A stretch of 64,000 nt of DNA, taken from the NCBI GenBank assembly GCA_027624075.1, contig JAQBUH010000002.1, positions 1-64,000 on the forward strand, read 5' to 3'. The translations under genes and the position numbers were made by a program. The stretch comes from Chloroflexota bacterium. GTDB lineage: Bacteria > Chloroflexota > Dehalococcoidia > Lucifugimonadales > Lucifugimonadaceae. Of this stretch, positions 15,228 to 23,373 are shown one piece after another; position 1 is the first letter of the stretch; each line of letters begins with the position of its first letter. Under the pieces are notes generated by a model. The model was not told where the DNA came from, made no database searches, and worked only from the letters and a program-made list of their open reading frames with translations.

Positions 15228-17273
15228 ATGCGCCGGCCATCTGTAATTGCACTCATCGCGATCACTATCGTCTTCGTAGCGTCCACCCTGCCAGCAAACG
15301 CAGGCTCACAGGCTGCCGAAGAGCCGGGGTCGCTCACCGTCATCGCCCTCGACAGCGGCGCCGCCAGGTCAAACGGCGACATCGCCATGATGGAGACGGC
15401 GCTGATGACCCTCGCCGGCAACCTCGGAGACGGCGAAATGGCTGTGATCCGCTACGGTGAGCAGGTCAGCCCTCCTGTGACCGCTCCCGCGGGTACCGAT
15501 GTGATCACGGTCGCAGCCCAGCAGCTAAACCTCGTGAGGCAGTCTGGACCGGCACTGAAATCCGACCAGTTTGACGTGCTCACCAACGCCTTCTCATTTC
15601 TCACACGCATGGACGCAAAACCCGGCTCCCGCGTCGTGCTGATCACCCCGGGCCGCATCCTGGGCGAGTCTGAGAACACGGGCGCGCGGCTCAACAGCGT
15701 CGGCGACCTGTATGCGAGCGAGGACTGGACGATTGACGTCGCAACGCTCCCATCGACCGAACCCGATCTCCGGGCGCTCCTGAGCCAGCTTTCCACCTCA
15801 TCCGGTGGCCGCTACTTTGACCTCGGCACACCTGAAGGTCTGCAGTTCCTGCTCTTCCAGGCTTCGGACGTTGATCTCGACACGGTGATCGACGCCGAGC
15901 TAAGCGGCAGTGAGGTTGCGTCTACTTTCGAAGTTGCCCCGATGACCGCGATCGCCAAGATTGCGTTCCTCCGGTTCAACCCGGAAACGGACGTCGCTCT
16001 CTATCGGCCCAACGGCACGAAGGTGACGTCGGATCTCGAGAACGTGGAGATCATCGAATCGCCCAACGTCGTGATATTTAGCATCACCGGGCCCGCCGCC
16101 GGGTCCTGGACCGCAAACGGAACCGGCAACCGCGGTAAGTTGATCGCAGGGGTTGACGCCCGGACACCGCTGACGGTGCAGCTACTTGAGCAGCCGCCAC
16201 TCCCACTCGGTGAGCCGGGGCTGCTGTCTGCGGCCGCTGTCCTCGCAGGCGACGTGATCGCCGTTCCCGGCACGCGCCTCGAAGCCGCAGTCCGGCAGGC
16301 AGACGGCTTCACAAACGTGTACCAGCTGAACGATGAGGGTCTTGCGGGCGACGTAACGGCCGGCGACGGTATCTTCTCGGTCAGGCTGCCCTCACCGGAA
16401 GCCCAGGGAATCAACGATGTCGCCCTGACCATGACCTGGGCGAACCTGAAATCCGAGCTCACTGGCGGCGGGACGTACAAGACCGAGCAGTTCCCGGCTG
16501 TCCGGGTTACCCGCATGTTTGACATCAATGCCCACGAAGGCGACGAGGCGGTTATCGCCACGGTCGAGAGCTTCGTCGGTGAATTCCCTTACCTGGCCTC
16601 GCCGGACGAGTTCAGCGTCACCGTTGTGAGTGTCGGAGAACAGTTCGCAGGCCGGCTGCAGCCACGAAGTGAGCCTGAGCCCGGCAAGGGCTTTGCGTTC
16701 GACGTGCTGGCGACTTTGCCTGCCAGCGGTGATTACTCGGTCAGTGTTGTGCTGAACACGGTGTACCTTGGCCGCCAGTACTTCACTCCCGGTCCTGCCA
16801 TCTCCACCAACGCAACGATCACTCCACAGCCGTTCCTGATAGTCGGATTGCCGATCTGGGCTTGGTCCGTGATCGGTTTTGTGGCCGTCGCCGGCCTGGC
16901 GGTGGTCGTGCTCCAGTCCAGGAGGGTGCACCCGTACGGCTACATCTACGACGACCAGGACAACCTGCTAGTCGACTTCGCAAGGCTCCGCCGCAACTGG
17001 ACTCGAAGGTTTACGGCGACTGACAGGGTGGACGCCACAGAGATCCACTCACTGCCGTTTCGCGCCGGCACGTTCAGGTTCACCCGGGGCGGCGTGAAGT
17101 TTGAGTACGACCAGTCTGCCGGGCAGCCAAGCCTCAGGGTAAACTCCAGGCCGGCGGCAGACGTGGTTGAGCTCGACAAGGACGTGTGGCTCGGCATCAG
17201 CGGCAAGTTGCTCACGTTCACGGAGGAGCGCAGGCCGCGCACGGGCATGGCATTCGCCCCAGCAGACGATTAA
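15228..17273 (+). CDS. Large membrane protein with VWA-like ectodomain and cytoplasmic beta domain
   Basis: The start ATG 15228 is preceded by GGAG and gives 681 residues. A signal peptide ends near PANAGS. The first ectodomain (residues 35 to about 210) resembles a von Willebrand A fold (LTVIALDSGAARSNGD, VVLITPGRIL), but its MIDAS motif is degenerate (DSGAA instead of DxSxS). Two Ig-like or cadherin-like stretches follow. A transmembrane helix near residues 540-565 (IWAWSVIGFVAVAGLAVVVL) leads to a cytoplasmic domain of about 110 residues that looks like a reduced FHA-type beta sandwich. It probably senses or binds something outside the cell. No operon partner is evident; a strong terminator follows. 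Confidence 0.65.
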   Translation: MRRPSVIALIAITIVFVASTLPANAGSQAAEEPGSLTVIALDSGAARSNGDIAMMETALMTLAGNLGDGEMAVIRYGEQVSPPVTAPAGTDVITVAAQQLNLVRQSGPALKSDQFDVLTNAFSFLTRMDAKPGSRVVLITPGRILGESENTGARLNSVGDLYASEDWTIDVATLPSTEPDLRALLSQLSTSSGGRYFDLGTPEGLQFLLFQASDVDLDTVIDAELSGSEVASTFEVAPMTAIAKIAFLRFNPETDVALYRPNGTKVTSDLENVEIIESPNVVIFSITGPAAGSWTANGTGNRGKLIAGVDARTPLTVQLLEQPPLPLGEPGLLSAAAVLAGDVIAVPGTRLEAAVRQADGFTNVYQLNDEGLAGDVTAGDGIFSVRLPSPEAQGINDVALTMTWANLKSELTGGGTYKTEQFPAVRVTRMFDINAHEGDEAVIATVESFVGEFPYLASPDEFSVTVVSVGEQFAGRLQPRSEPEPGKGFAFDVLATLPASGDYSVSVVLNTVYLGRQYFTPGPAISTNATITPQPFLIVGLPIWAWSVIGFVAVAGLAVVVLQSRRVHPYGYIYDDQDNLLVDFARLRRNWTRRFTATDRVDATEIHSLPFRAGTFRFTRGGVKFEYDQSAGQPSLRVNSRPAADVVELDKDVWLGISGKLLTFTEERRPRTGMAFAPADD

Positions 17274-17307
17274 ACGCCTCCTGCCCATTGGAAACAACGG
17301 AAACAAT

Positions 17308-17338
17308 AAACCGGCGAAGCACAACGCTTCGCCGGTTT
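17308..17338. terminator. Bidirectional terminator between convergent genes
   Basis: AAACCGGCGAAGC (17308-17320) and GCTTCGCCGGTTT (17326-17338) form a 13-base-pair stem with loop ACAAC, flanked by A-rich and T-rich sequence on the two sides. It lies between the stop codons of the VWA-like gene and the cyclophilin, and should work in both directions. Confidence 0.9.
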
Positions 17339-17388
17339 GGTTTTCCGAGGTTTCGATTCAGAGCCTGCGGTAGAGACCAGCCGGCCGA

Positions 17389-17925
17389 TTATTCGACTGT
17401 GATCTCCACACTCTCCAGCTTGTCGCCGGGCTGCGGATCGCTCATGGGATCGCGCACCCGCAAACTCAACATCACGTCCATGCCTTTCACAACCTTGCCA
17501 AAGACCGAATGGACGCGGTCGAGGTGAGGAGTCGGGCCGTGTGTGATGAAGAATTGGCTGCCGTTGGTGTTAGGACCGGCGTTTGCCATCGAAAGGATGC
17601 CCGCCGAGTCGTGCCTGAGTGTCTTGTGGAACTCATCCCCGAAACGGTAGCCAGGCCCGCCCGTGCCTGTCCCTGTGGGATCACCGCCCTGGGCCATGAA
17701 CCCCTGGATTACCCGATGGAATGTTGTGCCGTTGTAAAACCCGGCATTCGCCAGGTTCACGAAGTTCTCGACGGTAAGCGGCGCCATGTCCGCGTACAGC
17801 TGGACCTCGAAGTCGCCCCTCGATGTCTTAAACGTCGCCGAGTAAGACTTCGAAGCGTCCAGTTCTCCGGCCGGTGGTTTCAGGTCTTTCGCCAATGGCT
17901 CTCCCTTTCGTAGTTCTCTGGTCAT
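17389..17925 (-). CDS. Cyclophilin-type peptidyl-prolyl cis-trans isomerase, cytoplasmic
   Basis: The protein has 178 residues. The cyclophilin core starts near residue 27 ([21 protein letters not shown]). It contains [17 protein letters not shown], with the catalytic Arg in FHRVI and the substrate-pocket residues FMAQGGD, then [19 protein letters not shown]. It catalyses proline isomerisation in protein folding. No signal peptide is present. Two starts are possible: ATG 17925, or a TTG twelve codons later with AGGGAG just before it. It lies 78 bases downstream of the lipoprotein cyclophilin on the same strand, probably as a duplicated pair serving cytoplasm and cell surface. Confidence 0.93.
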   Translation of the reverse strand: MTRELRKGEPLAKDLKPPAGELDASKSYSATFKTSRGDFEVQLYADMAPLTVENFVNLANAGFYNGTTFHRVIQGFMAQGGDPTGTGTGGPGYRFGDEFHKTLRHDSAGILSMANAGPNTNGSQFFITHGPTPHLDRVHSVFGKVVKGMDVMLSLRVRDPMSDPQPGDKLESVEITVE

Positions 17926-18003
17926 AGTTCCCTGGCCGTTTCGTTTTGGCCGTGTCCGCTAGACGCGCAATCAGGCGGCGTCTTTCGCATCCTTGTCCGG
18001 ATG

Positions 18004-18720
18004 CTAGCTCTCGGTGATCTCGATCGTGATGATGGCATCGCCCGGCCTGGGGTCAGTTCCCGGGTCTCGCACACGGATGCCCAGCACCACGTCCATGCCT
18101 TCTATCACCCTGCCGAACACACCGTGACACGATACGCCGGGCGTGCCACACGCCTTTGGTGATCCGCCCGGGTTGAAAGGGTCGAGGTGCGGCGTGGCGT
18201 CGTGGGTGATGAAGAACTGGCTTCCATTCGTGTTGGCGCCAGCGTTGGCCATCGACAGAATGCCAGGCCCATCATGCCGCATATCCGTGTGGAACTGGTC
18301 ACGGAAGCGATAGCCGGGGCCGCCGGAGCCGGTGCCGTCAGGGTCGCCTCCCTGTGCCATGAACCCGCTGATGACGCGGTGGAACGTGGTGTTGTCATAG
18401 AAGCCGATGCGTGACAGGTTCACGAAGTTTTCGACGAAAAGAGGAGCGATGTCGTCGAAAAGCTCGATGACAATATCGCCCTTCGCTGTCTTGATCGTCG
18501 CAATGTAGCTCTTGCTCGTGTCGAGGGCGCCCACTGGAGGCGAAGGGGCGTCACCAGGTTGCAGCATCCGGAGCGGCCCCGCAGGCGGCGTCGCCGTTGC
18601 GACCGGGAGACCCGCTGATGTCGGAGCAACGCCAACTGTGGCCGCGTCATCGTCAGAGCCACATGCTGCGGCCGCGATAGCGACCACCGAGATTGCAGTG
18701 ATAAAAAGCCCGCGCCTCAT
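18004..18720 (-). CDS. Cyclophilin-type peptidyl-prolyl isomerase, lipoprotein
   Basis: The protein has 238 residues. The signal peptide ends at AAAA followed by lipobox C20 (CGS), so it should be lipid-anchored outside the membrane. A Thr/Pro/Ala-rich linker of about 50 residues precedes the cyclophilin core ([58 protein letters not shown]). Compared with the cytoplasmic copy it carries a loop of about 12 extra residues after HLDPFNPGG with two cysteines (KACGTPGVSCHG), which might form a disulfide outside the cell. GGAGGAAC precedes the ATG. It probably helps fold exported proteins. Confidence 0.92.
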   Translation of the reverse strand: MRRGLFITAISVVAIAAAACGSDDDAATVGVAPTSAGLPVATATPPAGPLRMLQPGDAPSPPVGALDTSKSYIATIKTAKGDIVIELFDDIAPLFVENFVNLSRIGFYDNTTFHRVISGFMAQGGDPDGTGSGGPGYRFRDQFHTDMRHDGPGILSMANAGANTNGSQFFITHDATPHLDPFNPGGSPKACGTPGVSCHGVFGRVIEGMDVVLGIRVRDPGTDPRPGDAIITIEITES

Positions 18721-18983
18721 TCGTTCCTCCGTCAGACCTCAGTCAGTGTGAATAGACAAAAACCGCATTACCCAAGGTTGGTGGCATCGCCAGCACAAGG
18801 GAGCGGCGCCGGAACCCGGATCGTGTGCCATGCGCCGGTCAGGTTCGACTAAAAGTATAACGATGGCACAGCGTATCCCAGACTCACTGGCCCAGGCTTA
18901 CTGGCCGGGGCTCAATGACCAGGACACAGCGCCAGCATATGCCTGGACGGCCGGGAAGCCGCTCCATCGCCCGCTGAGGACTC

Positions 18984-18989
18984 TATAAT
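18984..18989 (+). promoter_or_regulatory. -10 box (TATAAT) of the 2-oxoacid dehydrogenase operon
   Basis: A perfect TATAAT ends 6 bases before ATG 18996, which places the predicted transcription start on that ATG. No convincing -35 box is seen 17 bases upstream. Translation could be leaderless from 18996, or could begin at ATG 19029, which has an AAGGGG sequence 12 bases before it. Confidence 0.6.
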
Positions 18990-18995
18990 CGGCCG

Positions 18996-20036
18996 ATGCT
19001 AACCAGTTCAAAGGGGACCACAGGCTCAATGCCCGAGCGGCCAGAGGACCTGACGACCGCCGATCTTCTCGAAATGTACCGGACGATGGTACTGAGCCGC
19101 ACGCTGGACGAGCGTGTCTGGCTGCTCAACCGGCAGGGAAAAGCGGCCATCGCGGCTTCGGCGCAGGGGCACGAGGCTTCACAGATCGCAACGGTAAAGG
19201 CGCTCGATCCCAGCCGAGACCACTTTCTGATCTACTACCGCCAGTTCACCGTCATGCTCGGCCTCGGGACCACGCCTTCTGAGCTTTTGAGCGGTTTTCT
19301 CGCGAGGGAGGGCGAGCCCATGAGCGGGGCGCGGCAGTTCCCACTTCACGGAGCTCATCCGCGTGTCGACCTGTTCTCCTTCTCGAATGTGGTTGCGACA
19401 CAGCTTCCCCAGGCGGTCGGCGTTGCACTCGCTGACAAGATGCGTGGCTCGGACGCGGTAACGGTCGTCTTCTTCGGAGACGGCGCGGCCAGCCAGGGGG
19501 ACACGCATGAAGCCATGAACTTCGCCGGCATCCACCGGCTGCCGGTGATATTCCTCTGCGAGAACAACCGCTACGCAATCTCCGTGCCTCTCAGCAAGCA
19601 GATGCCAGTAGACAGCGTCGCAAGCCGCGCGTCCGGATACGGTTTTCCGGGAGTCGTCATCGATGGCACAGACATGATCGCGGTCTACGAGGCGGTGTCT
19701 GCCGCCGCCGCCAGAGCCAGGGCAGGCGACGGTCCGACACTGGTTGAAGTCAACGTGGAGCGGCTATTGCCCCACACAACGGACGACGACCACACCCGTT
19801 ATCGCCCGCCTGACGACATCGAGGCGATGAAGCGACGCGACCCCATCGACATCACGCGAAGAATGCTCATCTCCCGCGGATTGCTCACGGACGAACAGGA
19901 CGCCGGGTTGCGAGAAGAGGCTCGTAAAACGGTGAACACTGTCACGGATGAGGTCGAGGCGCTTGGCTATCCGTCTGTCGAGACCATGTACGACCACCTG
20001 TTTGCCGAAAGCCCCGGCGCGGGAGACCGAGCGTAA
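18996..20036 (+). CDS. 2-oxoacid dehydrogenase E1 alpha subunit (branched-chain/pyruvate type)
   Basis: The protein has 346 residues; ATG 19029 is an alternative start. It carries the thiamine diphosphate motif GDGAASQGDTHEAMNFAGIHRLPVIFLCENN (shown here only in outline: GDGAAS to ENN) and the YAISVP segment. RQFPLHG followed by VATQLPQAVG is closer to branched-chain 2-oxoacid than to classical pyruvate E1 alpha. With E1 beta it decarboxylates a 2-oxoacid and passes the acyl group to lipoyl-E2. It is the first gene of E1alpha-E1beta-E2-lipB and overlaps E1 beta by one base (TAATG). No E3 gene is in the operon. Confidence 0.9.
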   Translation: MLTSSKGTTGSMPERPEDLTTADLLEMYRTMVLSRTLDERVWLLNRQGKAAIAASAQGHEASQIATVKALDPSRDHFLIYYRQFTVMLGLGTTPSELLSGFLAREGEPMSGARQFPLHGAHPRVDLFSFSNVVATQLPQAVGVALADKMRGSDAVTVVFFGDGAASQGDTHEAMNFAGIHRLPVIFLCENNRYAISVPLSKQMPVDSVASRASGYGFPGVVIDGTDMIAVYEAVSAAAARARAGDGPTLVEVNVERLLPHTTDDDHTRYRPPDDIEAMKRRDPIDITRRMLISRGLLTDEQDAGLREEARKTVNTVTDEVEALGYPSVETMYDHLFAESPGAGDRA

Positions 20037-21022
20037 TGGCCCAGAAAACGGTTATCGAGGCGGTGCGCGACGCCATGCTGGCGGAGATGCGGCGTGACCC
20101 TGACGTCTTCATCATGGGCGAGGACGTCGGCCGTCGCGGCGGTGTTTTCCTGGCTACGGACGGGTTTATCGAAGAGTTCGGCGAAGAGCGGGTGATCGAC
20201 ATGCCCCTTGCAGAGTCGTCGATCTCCGGGATCGCGCTAGGGGCCGCGGTCAACGGCATGCGGCCCATTGCAGAGATCCAGTTTGCGGACTTCGTCTGGC
20301 CCGCGATCAACCAGCTTGTCGGAGAGGCGGCGAGAGTCCGTTACGGCACGAACGGCCGCAAGCATGCCCCGTTGACTGTGCGGGTGCCGTATGGCGGCGG
20401 TGTGCGGGGCGGCCTGTACCACTCGCAGAGCATCGAGGTGCTGTTCGCCCACACTCCTGGTCTCAAGGTGGTCGCCCCCGCAACGCCGTATGACGCGGGA
20501 GGGCTTCTCAGGTCCGCCATCCGGGACGATGACCCTGTGATCTTCCTTGAACACAAGAAGACGTATCGCCTGGTGCGCGGCGAGGTGCCGGACGAGGAGT
20601 ACACAGAGCCAATCGGCGTGGCGGACGTCAAGCGGGATGGCGACGCTCTCACCGTCATCACATACGGCCTGATGCTCCACTATTCGTTGCAGGCTGCACA
20701 GGCGCTCTCTGAGCAAGACGGCGTCGAGGCGATGGTCCTCGACCTCAGGACCCTCCGGCCGCTCGACCGCGCGTCCATCGGTGAGGCGGCTCGCCACACC
20801 GGCAGGGTGCTGGTGGTGCAGGAGGACACGCCGGCGGTCAGCGTATCTTCTGAAGTGGCTGCGATCGTCGCCGAGGACGCGTTCTATGATCTTGACGCGC
20901 CGGTGATGCGCGTCGGCCCCCCTGAACTGCCTCCAATGCCGTTCAGCCCGGTGCAGGAAGCTGCCTTCATGCCATCGCCAGAGAAGATCCTCGATGCGAT
21001 GCGGCGACTCGTCAGGCTGTAA
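20036..21022 (+). CDS. 2-oxoacid dehydrogenase E1 beta subunit
   Basis: The protein has 328 residues, normal for E1 beta. It starts TVIEAVRDAMLAEMRRDPDV, then carries GEDVGRRGGVF, DMPLAESSISGIALGAA, and VPYGGGVRGGLYHSQS, the loop that closes over the cofactor. EHKKTYR and RTLRPLDRASI in the C-terminal transketolase domain help bind E1 alpha and the lipoyl domain. The HTPGLKVVAPATPYDA segment is typical of the branched-chain group. Translation is coupled to E1 alpha by a one-base overlap. It forms the alpha2beta2 heterotetramer of the complex. Confidence 0.93.
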   Translation: MAQKTVIEAVRDAMLAEMRRDPDVFIMGEDVGRRGGVFLATDGFIEEFGEERVIDMPLAESSISGIALGAAVNGMRPIAEIQFADFVWPAINQLVGEAARVRYGTNGRKHAPLTVRVPYGGGVRGGLYHSQSIEVLFAHTPGLKVVAPATPYDAGGLLRSAIRDDDPVIFLEHKKTYRLVRGEVPDEEYTEPIGVADVKRDGDALTVITYGLMLHYSLQAAQALSEQDGVEAMVLDLRTLRPLDRASIGEAARHTGRVLVVQEDTPAVSVSSEVAAIVAEDAFYDLDAPVMRVGPPELPPMPFSPVQEAAFMPSPEKILDAMRRLVRL

Positions 21023-21059
21023 CAGATTGTGAGGCGCCGGGGAGCGCCAGGGAGCGCAA

Positions 21060-22454
21060 ATGCCATTTCAGATCCAGATGCCACACGTCGGCGAGTCCGT
21101 CACGGAGGCGGTCATTGACAAGTGGTTGAAGAGCCCTGGCGACCGCGTCGAGAAGTACGAGCCCCTCGTCGAGGTGATCACGGACAAGGTTGCGATGGAG
21201 GTGCCGGCGCCGGCGACAGGCAAGCTGACCCGCATCATCGCACAGGAGGGCGAGACGGTTGCAATGGGCGCCATCATCGCCGAGATGGAGGCGGAGGGCG
21301 TTGAGCCGCCGCAGGGCGGCGTGCCTGAATCCGGAGCCAGCGCCGCTGTGGCGCCGTCAGGATCCCCGTCAAGCCGGGTGGTGGACAAGCCCGCCGTTCC
21401 CCGCAACCCTGCGCCACCTGTCCCTTCCGGGCTTCGGATAGCGCGGGCGGACCGCGTTGGCTCTATGATCACGGCGGCAAACGTCGGTCCAACCGGAGGC
21501 GCTTTCAGTGACACGTCGCTTGGCGCGGGCGCGGCTGCGCTTGCCGCGGCCGGCAATCAAGCGGCTTCGCGTGACTCGGTGACCACACGTCTCTCACCTG
21601 TTGTCCGGCAGCTAATCGAGAGACACGGCATCGACCCGTCTGCGTTGACAGGGACCGGAGCCGGAGGGCGCATCACCCGCGCAGACGTCCTGCAGGCTGT
21701 CGAAGACGGCCTCGGCGCCGGTCAGAAAACCCCGCCAGGCTCAGAGGAAGGCCGGCTCATCAAGCCGTCTCCCGTGCGCCGGATGATCGCCGGCCACATG
21801 GCGAAGAGCTTCCGTGAGATCCCGCACGCCTGGTCCGCCGTCGAGGTCGATGTCACCGGCCTTGTCGCATGCCGTGCGGAAAACCGCGATTCCGTCCAGC
21901 GGCGGCACGGCGTCACCCTCACCTATCTGCCGTTCGCGCTCGCCGTAACCGCAGGCGCGTTGCGAGCGAACCCGCTATTGAACTCGTCGTGGCGGAACGA
22001 CGGTATTCTTCAGCACGATGACATCAACGTCGGAATAGCGGTGGCCGGCCGCGACGGGCTGGTGGTCCCTGTCATCAAAAAGGCGGACGGCAAGGGTGTT
22101 CTGGAGCTTGCCATCGAGCTCGACAGCCTGGTCCAGCGGGCACGAGACGGCCGGCTCACGCTTGATGACGTCAGTGGCGGCACCTTCACCCTGAACAACA
22201 CGGGCGTACTCGGCTCTGTGTGGGGTGGAGCGATCATCAACCATCCCCAGGCGGCCATCCTCACCACGGAAGCTATCGTGAAGCGTGCCGTCGCAGTCTC
22301 GTTGCCTTCAGGGGACGAAGTGCAGATCAGACCGATGATGAATATCTGCCTCTCGTTCGACCACCGGGTGATCGACGGCGTCGAGGCTTCGGCGTTCTTG
22401 CAGGACGTGAGGCGCGGCCTGGAAGAGGTGACCGCGGACACGACGCTGGAATGA
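21060..22454 (+). CDS. 2-oxoacid dehydrogenase E2, dihydrolipoamide acyltransferase
   Basis: The protein has 464 residues in three parts. A lipoyl domain fills residues 1-80, with the attachment lysine K43 in ITDKVAMEV. A long Pro/Ala/Ser-rich linker leads to a peripheral-subunit-binding domain near 180-215 (VVRQLIERHGIDPSALTGTG). The catalytic domain starts around residue 235 (SPVRRMIAGHMAKSF) and ends with the active-site motif DHRVIDG near residues 434-440. A single lipoyl domain is present. It transfers the acyl group from lipoate to CoA. The next gene, lipB, overlaps its stop by four bases and supplies the octanoyl group needed to lipoylate K43. Confidence 0.93.
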   Translation: MPFQIQMPHVGESVTEAVIDKWLKSPGDRVEKYEPLVEVITDKVAMEVPAPATGKLTRIIAQEGETVAMGAIIAEMEAEGVEPPQGGVPESGASAAVAPSGSPSSRVVDKPAVPRNPAPPVPSGLRIARADRVGSMITAANVGPTGGAFSDTSLGAGAAALAAAGNQAASRDSVTTRLSPVVRQLIERHGIDPSALTGTGAGGRITRADVLQAVEDGLGAGQKTPPGSEEGRLIKPSPVRRMIAGHMAKSFREIPHAWSAVEVDVTGLVACRAENRDSVQRRHGVTLTYLPFALAVTAGALRANPLLNSSWRNDGILQHDDINVGIAVAGRDGLVVPVIKKADGKGVLELAIELDSLVQRARDGRLTLDDVSGGTFTLNNTGVLGSVWGGAIINHPQAAILTTEAIVKRAVAVSLPSGDEVQIRPMMNICLSFDHRVIDGVEASAFLQDVRRGLEEVTADTTLE

Positions 22455-23176
22455 GCGGGCAATTTCCGGACCTTCGACACGCCTGGCTCGGCAGGATGCG
22501 CTACTCCGAGGCGCTGACACTCCAGAGGTCACTGTTTGACCGTCGCAAGGCCGGAGTCGCTCCAGACACGCTGCTGCTGCTGGAGCACGAGCCTGTTTAC
22601 ACACTTGGGCGAAGGGCTAAGCGAGAGGACGTGCTGGTGGACGAGACGGTGTTACGTGCTATTGGCGCTGAGGTTGTTGAGACCGACCGCGGCGGCGAGG
22701 TGACGTATCACGGACCGGGCCAGCTTGTCATGTATCCGGTGATCAGCATCAGGGAGGCGGAGCTCGGCCCTGTGACCTATGTGCGGATACTGGAGCAGGT
22801 GGTGATCGACACGCTGAGACAATACGGCGTCGAAGGTCACCGGGTCGTTGGCAAGACCGGAGTGTGGGTGGGCGGTGAGCCGGGCTTGAAGCCGCCAACT
22901 GGCGAGGTCCCGGCTGGACGCAAGATTGCGGCGATGGGCGTCCGCGTCAGCGGCGGAGTCGCGATGCACGGTCTCGCTCTCAATGTGAGCACTGAACTGG
23001 CCCACTTCAGTCACATCGTCCCGTGCGGGATGCCTCTGCTGCCGGTCACGTCTATCGAGAAGGAGACCGGCGCGGCGCCTGAAGTCGACTCCATCGCCGG
23101 CATCGCCGCGCTGCGACTTGCCGAGCTGCTCCAGCGCACTCTTGTCCGGGTGGACGTTTCGGAGATCGGCGGATAG
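22451..23176 (+). CDS. lipB: Octanoyltransferase LipB
   Basis: From the ATGA overlap with E2 the protein has 241 residues. It has the LipB signature RGGEVTYHGPGQLVMYP at residues 80-96, KTGVWV, and GRKIAAMGVRVSGGVAMHG with the catalytic lysine K158. The catalytic cysteine is C192 in HIVPCGM. It moves octanoate from acyl carrier protein to the lipoyl domain of E2, the first step of lipoate synthesis. LipA, which inserts sulfur, is not in this window. Placement in the E1/E2 operon couples cofactor attachment to target synthesis. Confidence 0.95.
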   Translation: MSGQFPDLRHAWLGRMRYSEALTLQRSLFDRRKAGVAPDTLLLLEHEPVYTLGRRAKREDVLVDETVLRAIGAEVVETDRGGEVTYHGPGQLVMYPVISIREAELGPVTYVRILEQVVIDTLRQYGVEGHRVVGKTGVWVGGEPGLKPPTGEVPAGRKIAAMGVRVSGGVAMHGLALNVSTELAHFSHIVPCGMPLLPVTSIEKETGAAPEVDSIAGIAALRLAELLQRTLVRVDVSEIGG

Positions 23177-23229
23177 CGGACTCCGTCGGAGAGCCGCCAT
23201 CTCCCCTGCGTGCAATCCCCAATTGTCCG

Positions 23230-23249
23230 GGGCACACCTCGGGCACACC
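23230..23249. repeat. Direct repeat GGGCACACC with 11-base period
   Basis: GGGCACACC occurs at 23230-23238 and 23241-23249, in the gap between lipB and the REC-PAS gene. The 11-base spacing matches that of two other intergenic repeats in the window and would place two sites on the same face of the helix. Confidence 0.6.
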
Positions 23250-23373
23250 ATTGCCAGTAATGAAATAGACACGGCTCAGCCGTTATTGCAGCCCGCCACC
23301 CGGCGGCATGATTGTCCAGTCCAGCGCCAACGCGGCGGAACGCCGGGAGCGGTTTCCAGCAGGGAACCCTGAT

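Noticed and set aside
18830-18870. GGTTCGACT sequence as a tRNA T-arm
   Set aside because: No matching acceptor, D or anticodon arms could be folded around it.
18984-19029. Leaderless start of the E1 alpha gene as a firm claim
   Set aside because: The TATAAT spacing fits, but ATG 19029 has an AAGGGG sequence upstream, and the -35 box is missing, so I kept it only as a possibility in the feature entry.
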